The position numbers were made by a program, and so were the translations under genes. From an uncultured Pelagibacteraceae bacterium (GTDB taxonomy: Bacteria; Pseudomonadota; Alphaproteobacteria; Pelagibacterales; Pelagibacteraceae): a stretch of DNA of 64,000 bases. Positions 61,813 through 64,000 of the stretch are shown piece by piece; position 1 is the first letter of the stretch, and each line of letters begins with the position of its first letter. The notes beneath the pieces are model-generated. The model saw only the letters and a program-made list of their open reading frames with translations. It had not been told where the DNA came from and searched no databases. The stretch is taken from positions 1-64,000 of the forward strand of contig CACDAL010000006.1 in NCBI GenBank assembly GCA_902550805.1, given 5' to 3'.

Positions 61813-62676
61813 TTATGTTTTTTTTAAGGCTAAGAATGAATGAGTTGCGATTGTTAATATAATTATAGAACCTCCTATTATGGTTTCCAAACTAGGCTGC
61901 TCGTTAATTACAAGCCACACCCAGATTGGTCCAAGTATAGTTTCTAGTAAAAAGAAGAGATTAACTTCAGCGCCAGTTATAAATCTTGGAGCTATAGTTA
62001 CCAAAACAAAAGGTATGGCGACACACATTACACACATTAAAGGTACGTAGAATAAATCTCTTCCTATCAATTCGAAACTTTCTACAAAGAAAAATGCAAA
62101 AATAGCAACACACAATTTACCTATGACAGCCGAAGGAACTAGATCTCTATTTTTAGCGTATCTTGCAAGTGTTGCATTACAAGCTAAACCAAGCGCCGTT
62201 ATAAAACCAAATAAGTCACCATAAAGATTGCCTAATTTAAGAGAGTCGTAAAATATGTATATACATGCAAAAAATGTAACCAGTATAGCTATCCATGTTT
62301 TTTTATCAGGTGCTTCTTTCAAAAATATAGCACCTAATATAGCCGAAAGCATTGGAGCTAGGGCAATCATTACCAATGTATTGGCAACATTGGTATTTTG
62401 TATTGATATTAGGAAAGTAATATTACAAGCAGAGAAACTTATAAAATAAAATATCCCAGGATAACCAATACCTATTAAAGCTTTTAAAAAATTACTTTTG
62501 TAAAATAATAATAGTCCAATTAAAACAACCACAAAGGGTATAGCACCTCTGTAAAACAACATTCCCCAAGTTTCTATATTAGACAATCTTATTAACAATG
62601 AGTCTGGTGTAAGTAACATAACAGCCACAAACGCTAATAAAGAACCTTTTTGTTGGTTGGTTGAATTTTTAAACAT
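61813..62676 (-). CDS. EamA/DMT-family transporter
   Basis: Ten hydrophobic helices; LLETILGPIWVWLVINEQPSLETIIGGSIII. Confidence 0.85.
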   Translation of the reverse strand: MFKNSTNQQKGSLLAFVAVMLLTPDSLLIRLSNIETWGMLFYRGAIPFVVVLIGLLLFYKSNFLKALIGIGYPGIFYFISFSACNITFLISIQNTNVANTLVMIALAPMLSAILGAIFLKEAPDKKTWIAILVTFFACIYIFYDSLKLGNLYGDLFGFITALGLACNATLARYAKNRDLVPSAVIGKLCVAIFAFFFVESFELIGRDLFYVPLMCVMCVAIPFVLVTIAPRFITGAEVNLFFLLETILGPIWVWLVINEQPSLETIIGGSIIILTIATHSFLALKKT

Positions 62677-64000
62677 TAGAATTTACTTTCTATATAATTA
62701 TTAACTTCAGCTAGATTTTTTAATTTTTTGGAACAAGTTTGGTTTTTACATACCACAATACTTCCGTCTGATTCATCTACATTTTTATAAACAAATGTTG
62801 CTCTACCCAAATAGTTTTTTTGTAAATCATTTTTTATTTCTTTTATTGATTCAGGTTTCCCAAAAAAAGTAAATGAAATATTATCTTCACATAAATCTAA
62901 AGTTTTAATAAAACTAAACATCTGAGAATAAAATGAATTAAGCACTTGATGGAATGATTTTTTTAGAATTTCAACTTTATCTTTCCAAAATTTATCATTT
63001 GTGATTGTGTAAAGTTTATTACACAAGCTTAAATATACGCTATTTCCGTTTGGAATATTGCTATCATTTATGTCAATAGGACTGGCAAAAAGATCGTTCT
63101 CTTTAATTATGTTTTTTTGTAATAATTGAGAATCTTTATTATAAAAGATTTCCCATATTTCTTTCATTATAGTAATTGATTTTTCGAGTGATCTTTCATC
63201 ACCATCAACCTCATATATTGTAATTAACAACATAGCATAATAGACGTAATCTTCTAAAAATACGTCTATTTCACTAGAATTATAACAATGATAAATTTTT
63301 TTAGATAATTTTTCACTTAAGATTTTTAAAGCATCTAAAGCATCATTTTTAAGTTTACTGTCTTCTAGTACAATAGAGGCATTAATTAGAGTATCTAAAA
63401 GAAAAGCATTTAAATCTGTTTGTGATTTATTATCAAAAAATGGTTTAATTCTCTTTTGTCTTTCTTGAATAAGTTTTTTTTCAATTTCAACAATTTTATT
63501 TTCTTCTTCTTCTGTAATTTCTTTGTTTGACTCAATTAATATGTTTTTTCCTTCAAAATTTCCTGTATTTGAAATTTCATATTTTTTTTCAAATAAAGAC
63601 AAATCATTTTGAAGAAGATTTTTTAATTCATCGTATGACCAAACATAATACTTTCCTTCAACACCTTCACTATCTGCATCATAAGCAGAACCATATAAAT
63701 TTTCGTTATTTTTAAATTCTTTATTTAGGAAATTAATTGTTTGTATAAGTTTTTTTTTAAAATATTTTTTTTTAGTTTTTTGATAAAATCTAGTTAAAAG
63801 ATTTACGTACTGAATATTGTCGTACAACATTTTTTCAAAATGTGGAATAATCCATTTTTCGTCAACAGAATATCTAGCAATACCACCTTCTAATTGATCA
63901 TAAACTCCTTTTGAAGAAATATTAGATAATAATGTTTCTACTGGTGTTAAATATTTTTGATTATTTGTTTTCAAATAAAAATAAAAGATAGCATCAAACA
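62676..64000 (-). CDS. Thioredoxin-domain/N-acylglucosamine epimerase-like protein (YyaL/DUF255 family), truncated at window end
   Basis: GVYDQLEGGIARYSVDEKWIIPHFEKMLYDN; frame stays open to base 64000, so the TTG at 63974 is not a real start. Confidence 0.85.
   Translation of the reverse strand, partial: FDAIFYFYLKTNNQKYLTPVETLLSNISSKGVYDQLEGGIARYSVDEKWIIPHFEKMLYDNIQYVNLLTRFYQKTKKKYFKKKLIQTINFLNKEFKNNENLYGSAYDADSEGVEGKYYVWSYDELKNLLQNDLSLFEKKYEISNTGNFEGKNILIESNKEITEEEENKIVEIEKKLIQERQKRIKPFFDNKSQTDLNAFLLDTLINASIVLEDSKLKNDALDALKILSEKLSKKIYHCYNSSEIDVFLEDYVYYAMLLITIYEVDGDERSLEKSITIMKEIWEIFYNKDSQLLQKNIIKENDLFASPIDINDSNIPNGNSVYLSLCNKLYTITNDKFWKDKVEILKKSFHQVLNSFYSQMFSFIKTLDLCEDNISFTFFGKPESIKEIKNDLQKNYLGRATFVYKNVDESDGSIVVCKNQTCSKKLKNLAEVNNYIESKF

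Noticed and set aside
1-64000. CRISPR arrays, prophage, IS elements
   Set aside because: No regularly spaced repeats, phage structural genes, transposases or integrases were recognised.

Overview
The window is AT-rich, very gene-dense DNA that looks like a streamlined SAR11/Pelagibacter-type alphaproteobacterial chromosome (lineage inferred from composition and gene content, not searched). I see about 65 CDSs. No rRNA, tRNA, CRISPR array, transposase or integrase was recognised. Main blocks: recA/alaS/icd/psd/pssA/rlmE/guaA/panB housekeeping genes; a branched-chain/urea-type ABC transporter; a D-glutamate/5-oxoproline set (DUF1445 + pxpABC); a tandem glycine riboswitch with gcvT-gcvH-gcvP; a lipid-modification cassette (flavin amine oxidase, DUF1365, Cfa-like methyltransferase, DUF3833, SDR); an NAD-type formate dehydrogenase locus with most molybdenum cofactor genes; an M24 creatinase-like/amidinotransferase pair; a PhyH plus two Gfo/Idh operon; and an ehuBCDA-type transporter. 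The most unusual structure is at 51.45-53.55 kb. An ~2 kb segment carrying a 582-aa exported protein is bracketed by a 59-bp direct repeat (57/59 identical) made of the first ~20 codons of a small gene, with a second nested direct repeat hugging the inserted CDS. It looks like an insertion that regenerated its target gene, leaving a 22-codon mini-ORF followed by mutually exclusive hairpins. The glycine riboswitch also shows a readable switch: the same CTCT segment can pair in aptamer-2 P1 or with the gcvT ribosome-binding region.
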